Positions 37,755 to 48,499 of a stretch of DNA of 64,000 nt are shown in pieces. Below the pieces are notes generated by a model, which had not been told where the DNA came from, searched no databases, and saw only the letters and a program-made list of their open reading frames with translations. Numbering within the stretch: the first letter of the stretch is position 1; the number at the start of each line of letters is the position of its first letter. Both the position numbers and the translations under genes were made by a program. This stretch comes from Phellopilus nigrolimitatus (lineage: Eukaryota > Basidiomycota > Agaricomycetes > Hymenochaetales > Hymenochaetaceae), in contig JAJOHG010000022.1 in the NCBI GenBank assembly GCA_021029095.1, positions 62,001 to 126,000 on the forward strand, in the 5' to 3' direction.

Positions 37755-40700
37755 TTAAGGATCGACTTCCAGACGATTAACAAAATCAGATGGGGTAGCG
37801 GTGAAGTTCTCATAGGGTCGGAATTTCAAGGCTTGGAAATCAATCATGCTGATGGCTCGGGGTGCAGCTGGGTGCTTTTTGTAGAAGTCATTTATCAAAC
37901 CCCTTGAACGCTTGCAATTTTCCTGTGGTTCCCAAGTATTGTTCTCATCTGTGTAGCCCTTCCACTTGACTAAAAATTCCAACTTTCCACGCCTCTGTCT
38001 TGCGTCCAAAATTTCTTCCACCTCATAGTCCTTCTCTTCTCCAACCTCAATCGCTGGTGGTGGCAGAGCCCTTTGTCCAGGGATGCTTGCGGCGGTGTGT
38101 AGACGTATGCGCGAAACATTGACAACTGGATGAATCTTTATGGTGGACGGGAGTCGCAATTGCACAGCATTAGGCGAGATGACACGCGTGATGGGGTATG
38201 GGCCAATCCTCTTCTCTGCAAGTTTCCGCGAGGGTCGATTTATTTTAAGATTTGTTGTGTCCAGCCAAACCTTGTCCCCTACTTTGTATTTTGGAGCATC
38301 CCCTCGCCTCTGGTCCGCATACTTCTGCATCTCATCTTTTGCTTTTTCTAAAGCCGACTTCGCTTCCTCATGTATCCCCTTCATTCGATTCGCAAAATCC
38401 TCTGCCGCCTCCACCTTTGAATCCCTTCGCACCTCAAAACCCATCCGTGGATTTCGTCCATAAACAGAATAGAATGGAGAAACCTTCGTGGCTGTTTGTA
38501 CTTTATTATTGTACGCAAATTCCGCCATAGCAGTCCAGGATGGCCAGTTTTCTTGGCGATGATCAATAAACATCCTTAAATACTGCTCGATTTCTTGATT
38601 CATTCGTTCTGTTTGTCCGTCTGTTTGTGGATGATATGCTGTAGACAGTTTTGTTTTGATCCCCAAAATGCCATTTAGCTCTTTCATGAATGCAGACGCA
38701 AATTGTGGACCTCGATCTGAAATCACCGTCAATGGTAAGCCATGGATTTTCCACACATGGTCTCGGTACAACGCAGCTAAGCCTAGAGCCGATGTCTCCT
38801 CTCTTGTGTTGATCACGTGGATTTGTTTTGAAAAGCGATCACAAACCACTAAGAGCGCATTAAAGCCCTGTGCTTCTGGTAATCCGGTCACAAAATCCAC
38901 TGATATGTCCTCCCAAGGTGCAGTAGGAGTTTGATTAGGCATCAATTTTCCGGCAGGTTTTTCTGGAAATATTTTGTAGCGTGCGCATGTGTCACAGCCT
39001 TTGACATAAGTTTGAACAAACTTAGTCATTCCTGGCCACCAATAGTTTCGCGCAATTAATTCCAATGTCTTCCAGTTTCCTGGGTGTCCTGCCACTGCTG
39101 AGTCATGATGTAGTTTGACAATTTCTCTCCTAATCTGACCATCTTTGGGGACATACACCTTTCCTCGATAGAGAATCAGGCCCTGTTCTTCCTCCCATTC
39201 CTCGCCTCTCAACCGCCTCGTTCCCGACTTTCGCAGTTCATTCGCCGCTTTCACCACTGCTTCATCCCAATCCTTAGCCCCTCTGATCTGCGTCAATAAT
39301 TCTTTTTCTGCCCCTTCTAACAGCACATGACCTTGCTGAGTCGCTTTAATTCTGAAAAACTCTGGTTTCAACAGGACTACGTCTTTGTTGTCATTCTCCA
39401 CCCCCTCTTTAAGGTCCACTCGTCTCGAGAGGGCATCAGTTTTACGCATTGTTGCACCAGGTTTATGAATGATTTCAAAATCAAATCGAGAAAGGAATAA
39501 GGACCAGCGCGCTTGTCGACGGTTAAGTTTTTTGGCTTTCATGAAATACTCCAGGTTTTTATGATCGGTCCAGATTTCGAATTTATGGGTGGAGCCCTCT
39601 AGGTGATGACGCCATGCTTCTAGCGCTCGCATGATTCCCAATAATTCTTTGTCATGCACGTCATAATTTCTCTCGACATCATTCAAGGATTTAGACAAGT
39701 ATGCACAAGGCCTCCATAGACCGTCATCGCATTTCATCGAAAGTACGGCTCCTGTGGCAAAGTCCGATGCGTCTGATTCAACTCGCATTTCTTTCCTTGA
39801 ATCTGGAATGACTACGACTGGTCTAGCGCAGAATCGTGCTTTTAGTTCGTCAAATGCCTTTTGTTCCTTCTCTCCCCACTTCCAAGTCTTGTCTTTCTTT
39901 TTCAAGTCATTTAAGGGTCTGGTGATCTTTGCAAAATCTTTTATGAAGCGACGATAGAAGTTTGCAAAACCCAAAAATGACTCGACGTCCTTGACTTTCT
40001 TTGGAACAGGCCAATTCTTCACTCCCTCCACTTTGTCCTCCATCATACTAACTTCACCATTCCGAATCATCATTCCCAAAAACTCCACCTCTTCTACGCC
40101 AAAGACACATTTTTCAGGTTTTAGGAATAGATCGTTTTCGCGAAGCCTTTTCAGGATTTCTTTTACTATGCGATCATTTTCTTCCATAGTTTCAGTAAAA
40201 ACCAAAATGTCATCAATGTAGATCACAACGACTCCTTCAATCATTAGGTCATTGAATATGTCGTTCATCATGTTTTGAAAGGTGCTTGGTGCATTACACA
40301 ATCCAAAGGTCATGACTAATGGTTCATACGCTCCCCTACTTGTCGCAAAGGCCGCCTTCCACTCGTCTCCCTCTTTAATTCGAACATTGTGATACCCCCA
40401 GCGCAAATCCATTTTTGAGAAGTACTTAGCGCCTTTGAGTTTATCAATGATGTCCGATATCAAAGGAAGTGGATACGCATTTTTGACAGTACCGGAGTTT
40501 AGATACCGATGGTCTGTAATCATCCGACGCTTTCCATCTTTTTTGTTGATAAAGAAGATGGGTGACGTCATTGGCGACTTTGATGGCCGAATATATCCTT
40601 TTGCCTCCTGTTCCTGAATAAAGCGTCCAACCTCGTCATCCTCATCCTGAGACAATGGATAAACTTTTGACTTTTTAGGCACGAAGTCAGGTTTTAGGCT

Positions 40701-41606
40701 TATTTCATGATCCCATGGTTTTCTTGTTGGGAGCCGTTCCGACGTTTTCTGATCAAATACGTCCAGGAATTCATGAAACCTTTCTGGCACCTTGCTTTTC
40801 CAGTCTGGCGGTTCTGCCACCTTCCAATTGAGGGGCTCAGGAGTAGGTCCATCTTTCTCGTCAATGTAGCGTAACCAGAACATTTCCTCCACAATCCTCC
40901 TATCCAATTCATCCTCCTCATCATCATCCTCATCGGCTATCAAGCCCGGCATAGGCTTTATTGTTCGTATCCTAGCCTCCTCCTCTCTCTTTTCTCGCTT
41001 CTGCAGTGACTGGCATGTTTTGGGGCATCGAGTCAGCTTTACTTCGCCTGAGCTCCAATCGATTTCTGGATTATGTCTTTTTAACCATGGGTGTCCTAAA
41101 ATGACAGTGGTTTTACCCAGGTTACAGATTTCGAAAGTTGCCTTTTCTCGATGTTCCCCATACTGCACAATTAAGTCTACTTCCTCATCTATTGACCCTC
41201 CTTGGTTCTTTGTCCCATCTACATTGTAGACCGGTATGCTTCGTGCAAGCTTACGTGTCTTTAGACGGTTTGATTTTACAAATTCGGTGTCAATGAAGAG
41301 GCCAGTAGCACCACTATCCAGTAGCGCTTCTACATCCAGTCTTTCGTTGGTGTCGCTAGTCTGCAATGTGATTCTCATTGCGACATGTCGACTGTTGACC
41401 GATCGAATGAATTTCTTCTCTCCTTTTCCTTCCTTTTCCGATGATGAATTGGGACAAGAACATGTATTCGAATGGGGAATTAAGCACGCCCTTTTGGCGC
41501 CGAGCTCTGAACCAGTCAGAGACCCCCCTGAACCTTTACAGTCTAATATTACATCATCATTCAAAGAAGAAAATCGATTCTGAGTCACAAGCGGGAGATT
41601 GTTCAC
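37755..41606 (-). CDS. Chromovirus Pol polyprotein
   Basis: Pol has 1283 codons in the -1 frame relative to gag. Domains in order: aspartic protease (DSGATG at 97-102); reverse transcriptase at about 330-510, with [15 protein letters not shown] and the catalytic YIDD at 463-466; RNase H at about 610-720 with [12 protein letters not shown]; an integrase zinc region (H-x-H then CDTC) at about 860-900; an integrase core with [15 protein letters not shown] and [13 protein letters not shown]; and a C-terminal chromodomain (about 1195-1245) reading [18 protein letters not shown]. The chromodomain places it among chromoviruses, which typically target chromatin marks. The first codon in this frame is GTG, so no independent start is evident. 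Expression by -1 frameshift from gag is the likely route. Confidence 0.95.
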   Translation of the reverse strand: MNNLPLVTQNRFSSLNDDVILDCKGSGGSLTGSELGAKRACLIPHSNTCSCPNSSSEKEGKGEKKFIRSVNSRHVAMRITLQTSDTNERLDVEALLDSGATGLFIDTEFVKSNRLKTRKLARSIPVYNVDGTKNQGGSIDEEVDLIVQYGEHREKATFEICNLGKTTVILGHPWLKRHNPEIDWSSGEVKLTRCPKTCQSLQKREKREEEARIRTIKPMPGLIADEDDDEEDELDRRIVEEMFWLRYIDEKDGPTPEPLNWKVAEPPDWKSKVPERFHEFLDVFDQKTSERLPTRKPWDHEISLKPDFVPKKSKVYPLSQDEDDEVGRFIQEQEAKGYIRPSKSPMTSPIFFINKKDGKRRMITDHRYLNSGTVKNAYPLPLISDIIDKLKGAKYFSKMDLRWGYHNVRIKEGDEWKAAFATSRGAYEPLVMTFGLCNAPSTFQNMMNDIFNDLMIEGVVVIYIDDILVFTETMEENDRIVKEILKRLRENDLFLKPEKCVFGVEEVEFLGMMIRNGEVSMMEDKVEGVKNWPVPKKVKDVESFLGFANFYRRFIKDFAKITRPLNDLKKKDKTWKWGEKEQKAFDELKARFCARPVVVIPDSRKEMRVESDASDFATGAVLSMKCDDGLWRPCAYLSKSLNDVERNYDVHDKELLGIMRALEAWRHHLEGSTHKFEIWTDHKNLEYFMKAKKLNRRQARWSLFLSRFDFEIIHKPGATMRKTDALSRRVDLKEGVENDNKDVVLLKPEFFRIKATQQGHVLLEGAEKELLTQIRGAKDWDEAVVKAANELRKSGTRRLRGEEWEEEQGLILYRGKVYVPKDGQIRREIVKLHHDSAVAGHPGNWKTLELIARNYWWPGMTKFVQTYVKGCDTCARYKIFPEKPAGKLMPNQTPTAPWEDISVDFVTGLPEAQGFNALLVVCDRFSKQIHVINTREETSALGLAALYRDHVWKIHGLPLTVISDRGPQFASAFMKELNGILGIKTKLSTAYHPQTDGQTERMNQEIEQYLRMFIDHRQENWPSWTAMAEFAYNNKVQTATKVSPFYSVYGRNPRMGFEVRRDSKVEAAEDFANRMKGIHEEAKSALEKAKDEMQKYADQRRGDAPKYKVGDKVWLDTTNLKINRPSRKLAEKRIGPYPITRVISPNAVQLRLPSTIKIHPVVNVSRIRLHTAASIPGQRALPPPAIEVGEEKDYEVEEILDARQRRGKLEFLVKWKGYTDENNTWEPQENCKRSRGLINDFYKKHPAAPRAISMIDFQALKFRPYENFTATPSDFVNRLEVDP

Positions 41607-41627
41607 TTGGACTCGGTTTGAAAACCC
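41582..41627 (-). promoter_or_regulatory. Programmed -1 ribosomal frameshift signal
   Basis: In sense orientation the gag end contains the slippery heptamer G GGT TTT (41627-41621) in the gag frame. Six spacer bases (CAAACC) follow. Then comes a stem of GAGTCCAAG (41614-41606) with CTTG-T-GACTC (41591-41582): nine pairs, one bulged T and a 14-nt loop that contains the gag stop. After slipping, the -1 frame is open into pol. Confidence 0.75.
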
Positions 41628-42814
41628 TGCTCCTTAGCCTTCGCCTCCAGAGCATCCTTGTCCTTCTGCGCAGCAGCTTCTTGCTCGAAATAGTCGCGCA
41701 TCTGGTCGTACGTCATCGCCCTGACATCGAGGCCCACTTTACAGTCCCTCGCATAATGTCCAAGACGACCGCATTTGAAACACTTCACCGGTGGCCTACG
41801 GCCCGTCCGGTCCACATCCATCGCATTAGGGTCTCTAGGCGCTCCCGTGGTCGACGTCCCTGACGCACCCGGCTGAGCCCTACCCTGTCCATAACTTTGT
41901 TGTACCGGCACCTGTGGTTGTTGGTACGTCCTTGTCTGAGTCTGAGTCTGCGTCGCCTTCCCTGCATTCCCTGACTGTCCTGGAGTCACTCGCTTTTGCT
42001 CCACCGCACTGCGACGATAGGCTTCGCTTTCTCGCCACTGTCGATCAAGTCGCTGGGCCCACTCGTACCATCCATCAATGAACGCTCCTGACCCTGGTGG
42101 GTGCTCGAATCGCTGGAGGGTGGTAGGCATTGCCGGTAATGCGTACAGACGCGTAAGTAGTTGACCATTAATTTTCTTCTTGAACGCTTCAATTAATGCA
42201 GCGTCATTATAACCAGTTCGCGCAGCAAGGTCTTGGAACTTTACTATGAACGCATCTGCCGACTCTGTTCCTTGGCGTATGTTCTCCAGTTTGGAGACAG
42301 CCGTGGCTCTGGGATTGGGGTCTGCAAAACGCATCTTGAAGACCTCCGCGAAACTCGGCCATGTAGGGAAGGTTTCAGGAGGGGGAGCTTGGGGTGGTGT
42401 CGCATTTACCGCCGCGCTGCGGTCCCGAGCATTTGCTTCCATCCTATCCAGATACATTTGCTTCCAATCATTCACCACCTCCCCTTGCATGTATGAAAGC
42501 GCAAACACCACCTCCTCGAATACGGTTGGGAATGATGCAGCGTGTGTCGAAATGTAGAGTCGTGTCGCAAGCAGCCATCCTTCTGCCTCTTCCCTTTTCC
42601 CATCGTAGATTGGGGGTAGAGCAGTTTTAGGCATAGGAGGTCGTGCCGCAACGGGAGCTGGTGCAGGTGCTGCCGCTGCTGCAGGAGGGGGAATTGCGGC
42701 GAGGTTGGCAACATTGGTGGTGAGTGCCGCCAACTGTGCACCCAAGTGTACCACCTCCTGTGATAGAGTCCCAATGAGGTTCAGCAACTGCTGCTCCGTA
42801 AAGTTGCCCGCCAT
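41603..42814 (-). CDS. Chromovirus Gag (capsid/nucleocapsid)
   Basis: Gag has 403 aa from an ATG at 42814 to a TGA at 41603-41605. The first part is a helical, Ala/Pro-containing capsid-like region of the retrotransposon gag type, with the [16 protein letters not shown] and [15 protein letters not shown] patterns. A Gln/Thr-rich linker follows. One CCHC zinc knuckle, C-F-K-C-x4-H-x4-C, sits near residues 345-358, as expected for RNA packaging. The stop codon lies inside the frameshift stem-loop, and gag and pol overlap around it. The leader between the 5' LTR and gag (42815-43435) is about 620 bp and has no gene of its own. Confidence 0.93.
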   Translation of the reverse strand: MAGNFTEQQLLNLIGTLSQEVVHLGAQLAALTTNVANLAAIPPPAAAAAPAPAPVAARPPMPKTALPPIYDGKREEAEGWLLATRLYISTHAASFPTVFEEVVFALSYMQGEVVNDWKQMYLDRMEANARDRSAAVNATPPQAPPPETFPTWPSFAEVFKMRFADPNPRATAVSKLENIRQGTESADAFIVKFQDLAARTGYNDAALIEAFKKKINGQLLTRLYALPAMPTTLQRFEHPPGSGAFIDGWYEWAQRLDRQWRESEAYRRSAVEQKRVTPGQSGNAGKATQTQTQTRTYQQPQVPVQQSYGQGRAQPGASGTSTTGAPRDPNAMDVDRTGRRPPVKCFKCGRLGHYARDCKVGLDVRAMTYDQMRDYFEQEAAAQKDKDALEAKAKEQGFQTESK

Positions 42815-43435
42815 GTCTGGGGAAACTAACTAGCAACGAGATATGTTTCGGTATATAATTCTACTAACTACGGCGCCGCCAGGCACACACACTTCAGCAA
42901 TTGCACGAGAGGGCTACGACGTGGTGTTCGCCTGTCCCTTACTACTCGTGGGGTATCGTTCCCAATAGCTCGGCTTAAGCCTACGCTACCAAAAGTTCAC
43001 CAAGCGCGTGGGGTGCGATTTAATAAAGCAAGGAGTAGAAAGTGAACACGCGGCGAGTCGGTAGTGGAACCTGACACTCTGATTTCCGCGTGTGTGGGAG
43101 TATGGGGTTTCCTATCAAAAAGCCGCGCGTCGATCAAGGGATCAACGACGGTAAGGACGAGGTCGCGGGAACCGAAGGTGAGGTCGTTCTTGATAGTGTT
43201 GGCGCTGAAGGTAGAAGATGGAGAGTCGATGCGTGTGTCGGAAGTGCTGTTCAGGTCGAAGGTGGTGTCCTCGAGGTCGGAGGTCGTACCGCTCTGAACG
43301 CACGCGTCGGGTGTGAGGTGAAATGGTGAGGTAATGAAAACAGGCCGCCGCAATGTGTCGCGACGACAAGGCAAGAGTTTATAGAGATGAGGGCGAGGTT
43401 TGGAGAATGCGCAATGAGAAGGAATCGAGTTCTAC
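42815..43435 (-). other. Chromovirus 5' leader with primer-binding candidate
   Basis: This is the untranslated leader between the 5' LTR and gag. The first bases after the LTR in sense orientation are the primer-binding candidate. The rest probably carries packaging and dimerisation signals, which I cannot identify. Open frames on both strands here are short and unlike any known domain. Confidence 0.6.
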
Positions 43436-43836
43436 TGTTAGAGCACACCACAAACCAAAAGGCTGAGGCGCAAACTCCAAAGCACAAGACGACAAGAGAG
43501 AGAGACAATGCTGAGCTGACTTTAGTAGGGATCACACTTTGTGGTGGATATTCTAAGAGAACTCGATTGAGTCTCCCAGTCATGTATTGCCTCCTTATAT
43601 ACCTAAGTCTAGTGCGCACAGACCAAGCAGTACACTACCTAATATAGTTACACTAGTGGAGCGAGTGGAGCTAATGATGTCATAAGTGATGTCATCGTCA
43701 ATGATGTCACTATGATGTCATGGTCTAGACTACGATGTCATAATGACGTCAGTGTAGAATGTTCTAGGCAATCACGTGACTGAGAGGTCGCAAGTTCAAG
43801 ACAAGGTAAAGGTAAAATAAAATACGTGTCATAACA
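43436..43836 (-). repeat. Gypsy 5' LTR (401 bp)
   Basis: This is the upstream LTR in transcription sense, matching 37343-37743. It contains the promoter described separately and ends at the CGACC duplication. Confidence 0.95.
43593..43751 (-). promoter_or_regulatory. LTR promoter with CRE/bZIP-like array
   Basis: A TATATAAGG box lies at 43593-43601 in sense orientation. Upstream of it, in U3, six related 8-mers are packed into 77 bp: TGATGTCA at 43675, 43687, 43702 and 43713, CGATGTCA at 43733, and TGACGTCA at 43744. These resemble ATF/CREB or other bZIP sites. The same array is in the 3' LTR. Confidence 0.55.
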
Positions 43837-44200
43837 CGACCGTTCGGCCACGGACAACGCGAGTGTGTTCGCAGCTGCAGCAGCAACAGTAACAGCAACA
43901 TCCGCCACCACCCCGCTCCCCGGCACCGAGCGCGCCATGCCGCCGTCACCGGTATCAATCCGCCACGCCCTCCGATGAGCGTGCAAAACGCGCTGTGCCC
44001 GCGGCGGACCGGGTCCCCGGCTCCGCAACGCCGTCTACGTGTGCTAGCGTTTACGGTGCTCGGCTAACGGAGCTCTCAGCCGATTACCGCCCGGTTCCCA
44101 AATGCTGCCGCGTCCAGCGGCCCGCCTTCCTCATTCCGTCCGAGCTCGGAGAAACGCACGCAGGAACAGAAACCGACGGGGGCGTCTACGTGAAAAGTTA
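43837..44200 (-). repeat. Block J right half
   Basis: This continues block J after the gypsy element. Joined to 37230-37342 it matches 7000-7370 inverted. Degenerate coding-like sequence without a conserved frame. Confidence 0.5.
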
Positions 44201-44673
44201 CAGCATATCCGGAAAACCTTGTCAGTGTGTGTTTTCGTTTTCGTTTTTTGTACGGTTTTCCCAAAGAGGAATTCCTTACCCAAAGTAGCAATCCTTACCC
44301 AAAATGGAATTCCTTACTGAATGCGGCCACTGCCATATCCGGGGATGATCGACGAATGTAAGCCGTGTCGTGAGGAGGGCAAAGTACTCAAGGAGAACAT
44401 CAAGCAACGCGGAATCTGGCTTTATAGTAATGACTATGTCCCTAATGATATCTATACAATCCTTGAGCTAGCAAGTAAGATGACACGACACGACGAGCAC
44501 GCACAGTGTCGACAACACGTCAATCATCGCCTGTTTAGGTAGGTGGCCGCATTCAGTAAGGAGTTCCATTTTGGGTAAGGATTGCTATTTTGGGTAAGGA
44601 ATTCCTCTTTGGGAAAACCGTACAAAAAAACGAAAACGAAAACACACACTGACAAGGTTTTCCGGATATGCTG
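44201..44673. mobile_element. 473-bp TIR element (MITE)
   Basis: Long inverted repeats of about 140 bp begin CAGCATATCCGG. TA lies on both sides (44199-44200 and 44674-44675). An unoccupied version of the same sequence, GGTTAATGCACACC, exists at 19786-19799. The arms carry short internal repeats of TTTTGGGTAAGGA. No transposase. Probably mobilised by a Tc1/mariner-like enzyme; it differs in sequence from the element at 23314. Confidence 0.8.
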
Positions 44674-46120
44674 TAATGCACACCCTTGTCCTAGAAAACG
44701 AAGGACGTACGGTGAGAACAACCTCCTCCCAGCGCCTTCCCCCCCGCTTCGTATTTTTCACAACGGACGACGCATAACACTCCTACACCGCAAGTTGGAC
44801 AAAAGATTTGACAGACATTGCTGATTTGATCTCCCAAGGATGCCGCCCCGAAATAGAAATGGTGTTGAAAAAATGTTGAGACAAGGCCCTATCGCCTATT
44901 CGTTGAGGCTTGTACAACAGTAACCTTGTACGAACATTTGTCCGTAAATATTGTCCAGATGTCTCTGCCCCATTAATGTCTTAACATCCAGAGACAGATC
45001 TCACATTAATATTGTCGGTGTATATTGATAAGATATTTGTATTTATATTGTTATGAGCCCAGTTCTGCACATTTGAGTAACCTCGACCGCGAGTCTCTGT
45101 ACATTGTGTATCTACATGTTTATAAGCTGACCTCCGTGAGGTTGATATAACATGGTTCCAATTGCCAGGTCAATGTCTACCCTACCTTTCGAGCATGTTG
45201 CTTGAGAATGTATTCTCATTCTGTTTATAATGCATTCACAAGCATCTGTATTCATTGGATAAGAGACAGTGTATTAACGAGCAGCAACTACTGAATGTGC
45301 ATAAACTACATGATTATAATGAGTGTAGAGGAAGTGCGTGGACCATCAAGTGTCCGCAATGGCGCAAGGTTGAGCTGCTTTCCCCGGAAACACTTGACGA
45401 CGACACTGCGCTACGTGGAGACGGTGGCGAAACAAGTCATCCTCATGCTCGTCATGCGGCGCGTCGGAGATCGGTGGAGACAGGCGGTTCACCAGATGGG
45501 GAGGTAGGGTTGGGGCGGTATGGAGAGGATCCAGACGCTTCTCCGGGCGACCTGGGATCAGACGGTGGTGGTGGGATTGTTCGTAGCTGCGACGGAATCA
45601 TGAGTGGCAGTGGCCGCCTATTTTGAGTGTAATAGGGCGGATTTGAGTAAGGTTGGGCGATCGAATCATGGTAGGACTGAAGTGGTGGCACAGACCCGCT
45701 TGTATTAGTCTATTAGATGAGGAATATGACATGGATCGAGGTCCATCGTAGGAAGCGAAGTTATTAGAATGCTCGTTCGGTGGATATGTCAGACTGCGAA
45801 CTTGATGAAATTGGAGTCGGTGACTGCATAACAGCACGATGGTAACAAGAGGTGGCAGCAGATAGCCTATATAAGATTAGAGAGGGGTTGGATGCTCAGA
45901 GGGAGGTGCACCTGGAACCGATGCAAGTGCATGGATCGGGGGCAAGGTCAGTGGGCTGTTGGGACGTAGGAAGGGGAAGGATAGAATACACTGCATCATG
46001 AGCGATCCGTCACGAAGCAGCTGTAGGGAAACATGGGATGAGTGTGGCGGGTGCAATGGGTGCAGCAGGTACGAGTGAGATGAAGAGCTGGGTAGAATAC
46101 ACTGCATCATGAGCGGTACG
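44674..46120. other. Block H remnant and flank of the transposon module
   Basis: Bases 44674-44810 match block H (19790-19915). From about 44810 the repeat stops abruptly and resumes only near 55800, so roughly 11 kb has been inserted or the region rearranged. Bases 45978-46060 and 46093-46175 are direct repeats containing CACTGCATCATGAGCG. No gene or terminal repeat of the module was found here. Confidence 0.45.
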
Positions 46121-47805
46121 TCACAGAGCAGTTGTGGTGAATGTGGCTGGTGCAGCAGGTGCAGCAGGCACAGTAGGTAGACGCTCAGCCTCAATATCTG
46201 TAATCATCTGCCATTCCTCGAGGTCGGCCATGTCCGTGACTGCTAGATCGGCCCTTGCTTGTCCATAACTCTTCAAATCTGCCTGGTGCCTAGCTTGGAA
46301 CCATCTAATTTAGACAATGAGTGGGAATGTTGAAAGGACAAAATTAATATGTACGTACGCAGACAAATCCTCTTTGCTAAAAAAAGTCCGGAGCTCTCGC
46401 AGCTTGCTGTCAACACCTGGCCAAAGTTCGGTGTTTGACAGCTCAGGGTGTTTGTAGATGAACCACCGCTGACAAGGTTAATTATAAGGGCCAGAGCAGC
46501 AAAGAGGACAATATGACACTCACAAGAAAGGCAAAGCGGATATAATGATGCAACGTGATTTTGAGGGACGTACCTCCCATAATTGAAAGGACAAGAGAAG
46601 CAATGTCAATGTACTTAGATTTTGGCGCAACACGTATCTCTTTCCTGGTCCCGTATCCGTCTATCTCGACTACTGTCGTCCAGAATGTCGCAGTAATCTG
46701 TTGACACAAGTTACAAGAGTGCACGCGAGAGAGTCAAAGAAGAATAAGGAGTGATTACGAACCTTCGTTTTCATTGCATTTCGTACACCGGTACACGTTG
46801 TCGCAACGTCAGCCCCAAAAATGTCCATACGACCCTTATCACACGAGTCCGGTATTTCGGGTACAGCACATCTGCGCATGGTCCCCTGCATGCAAAAATA
46901 TTAGTGAACATTATAACGTAGATTACTATTATACTATTGCTTACAATAACCCGATCCTTCGACATGTATCCGTATGCATTGGACGCAAACATCACAGCGT
47001 TACTGTATTGCCTAGTGTTACTCTGGTTTGAATATGACAGATTAGCAACGCCATCTGGAAAGATAACAGAAGACTTGCTTTTAGTGTAGCTGGGACGTCC
47101 CATTTCTCTGCTTTAGCACATAAGTTGTCGCGGATGCTCAGGAGGATACCTTGTTGCTGTATTAGCTGGGATCGTAGACCCGCCTGTACAGCAAAAAAAA
47201 CCCCCATGAGTAAAACAATAATAATAATAAACATAAAATTCGTAGCCAACCGTAGCAAAACGAGTGAGGCGTGCACGAGATCCAGTCTTCAGGTTTAGCT
47301 CATTTGAGGCACTTGTAGCTTCAGCGAGGACTTTTTTGCGCATGGGACCATTCTCAAGCTCCTCATTATCCGAGGATGAGTTGCGACGGTGACGACGTGA
47401 GATTGCTGATGTATTTGAAATGCTTTCATCCTCGCTACCAGGGGCCGTTTGTGGGCGACTTGTTGGTGCTGGTGTGAGACAGGGATTAATGTTGGCAAGA
47501 CAGGGATCAATGGCTCGGTGAATGTCCAGATTCCTTCGAAAAGCCCCAAGATCATCACCATCATTATCATCATTGTTGCCGTCAGATGGAGTGTGTGCTC
47601 GACTGTGCGTCTCGGTGTCACCATCTGTTGATGTGAGGTCCGGCCCAGTTGTGTCGACAGTGCCATCTGGCATGCTCAGGTGTCTCATAAAAAAGTCGAT
47701 GTCGACAGTGGTGACAGCAAGCAACCAGAAAGCAAGGGGGAAAAAAAAGAATAAGCTTCACTCGCCAAAATAGGCAATTTACTCCTGAAGCAGGCGACGT
47801 CGCAT
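46121..47805 (-). CDS. Partner gene of the transposon module (unknown function)
   Basis: I do not recognise a named family. The gene is read leftwards. A short first exon, with an ATG at 47805 followed by RRRLL, may splice to HLSMPDGTVDTTGPD; alternatively an ATG at 47724 opens the main exon. An acidic, Ser/Asp-rich N-terminus ends LKTGSRARLTRFAT. Short exons follow: FASNAYGYMSKDR; a Cys-containing exon with GRMDIFGADVATTC; an exon with ITATFWTTVVEIDGYG; a hydrophobic HHYIRFAFL; then WFIYKHPELSNTELWPGVD and a final exon ending TFTTTAL. Splice frames are consistent if one exon starts after GCAGAG (near 47106). It is divergent from the large transposase-like gene, with 694 bp between them, which suggests a two-gene element. 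Confidence 0.55.
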
Positions 47806-48499
47806 ATCGATCTTTGGCACTCTCAGAGCTCTTGTCTTGCTTTCATTGTGCTTTCTGTGAGGCCGGTCAGTCTCGACTCTTGACATTGTCATCTTCATCA
47901 AGCTGCCCCTCCATCCCAGCAGGTACGGCACACTCTTCTAGCTTTTTACTTCCCTTCACTTGTTGTATATTTGTCTTCGAGTTGCTCTGCGTCCATGCAT
48001 AGTTGATACATCTGTGGGTGTTTTTCTCTATCTGTATGAAGCTCTGCTTGTTCTCTGAATTCGATGCTATTAGATGCAAGCTGCGGTACACAGTACCCAG
48101 CCTTTGGTCATGTGAAATGAGGATCTAACGTGCTTTTTCCAAGCGCATACAGATAGCACACTTGTAAATCCCAAAGACGCCGGGTGCGTCATTGCGGCAT
48201 TGTTGCTGAAAGCCTCAAAGGCGCTTAGTGGAAAGTTCGTCAGCTGGGACAGCAAGGATTGTAGGCTGTAACAATTCTGTTTGCTGCGCCAGATAGTGCT
48301 GTTTTTGCACGAAACGTGGGTATATTCTCGCACAAGATTCTCAATCTTGAAAACCAGGGCCTTGTTGTAGTGTGCTGTAGTGCTTCAGAGTCCTTTGCTT
48401 GAGCAGCGAAAGGAAGGGTGGCTGATGGGTCCTTACTTGTGTTTCATTCTGTGTCTATCTCACTCCGTGTCATTTTTTCTTTGCAGTTACATAACCAGA
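47806..48499. promoter_or_regulatory. Divergent intergenic region
   Basis: This is the shared upstream region of the two genes of the module. Pyrimidine-rich stretches near 48470 precede the right-hand start. No specific binding sites were identified. Confidence 0.4.

Larger units (their letters stand above)
37343..43836 (-). mobile_element. Complete Ty3/gypsy chromovirus
   Basis: This is a full-length element of 6494 bp, transcribed leftwards. The 401-bp LTRs start TGTTA and end TAACA, and match by eye along their whole length. The 5-bp target-site duplication CGACC lies at 37338-37342 and 43837-43841. A purine tract (AAAGAGGGGGTGA in sense) abuts the 3' LTR at 37744-37757. The sequence just inside the 5' LTR (sense GTAGAACTCGATTCC) is the primer-binding candidate; its tRNA is not identified. 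gag and pol are open, and the LTR match points to recent insertion. It interrupts block J; the intact counterpart is at about 7250-7262. Confidence 0.95.

Noticed and set aside
38130..42774. Plus-strand open frames across the gypsy element
   Set aside because: They are antisense shadows of gag and pol with no domain of their own.
43673..43752. CRISPR-like or satellite array in the LTR
   Set aside because: The repeated 8-mers are irregularly spaced without unique spacers and lie in U3 of both LTRs, which fits regulatory sites.
44321..44542. 73-codon open frame inside the TIR element
   Set aside because: It lies within a MITE-sized element, has no recognisable motif and no flanking gene structure; chance is the simplest explanation.
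45877..46194. Ser/His/Leu-rich 105-codon frame near 46 kb
   Set aside because: It is created by the local direct repeats and overlaps the last exon of the partner gene; no independent support.
47044..47068. A 20-nt intron in the partner gene of the transposon module
   Set aside because: It is too short for fungal splicing. Choosing the acceptor after GCAGAG near 47106 keeps the frame without it.
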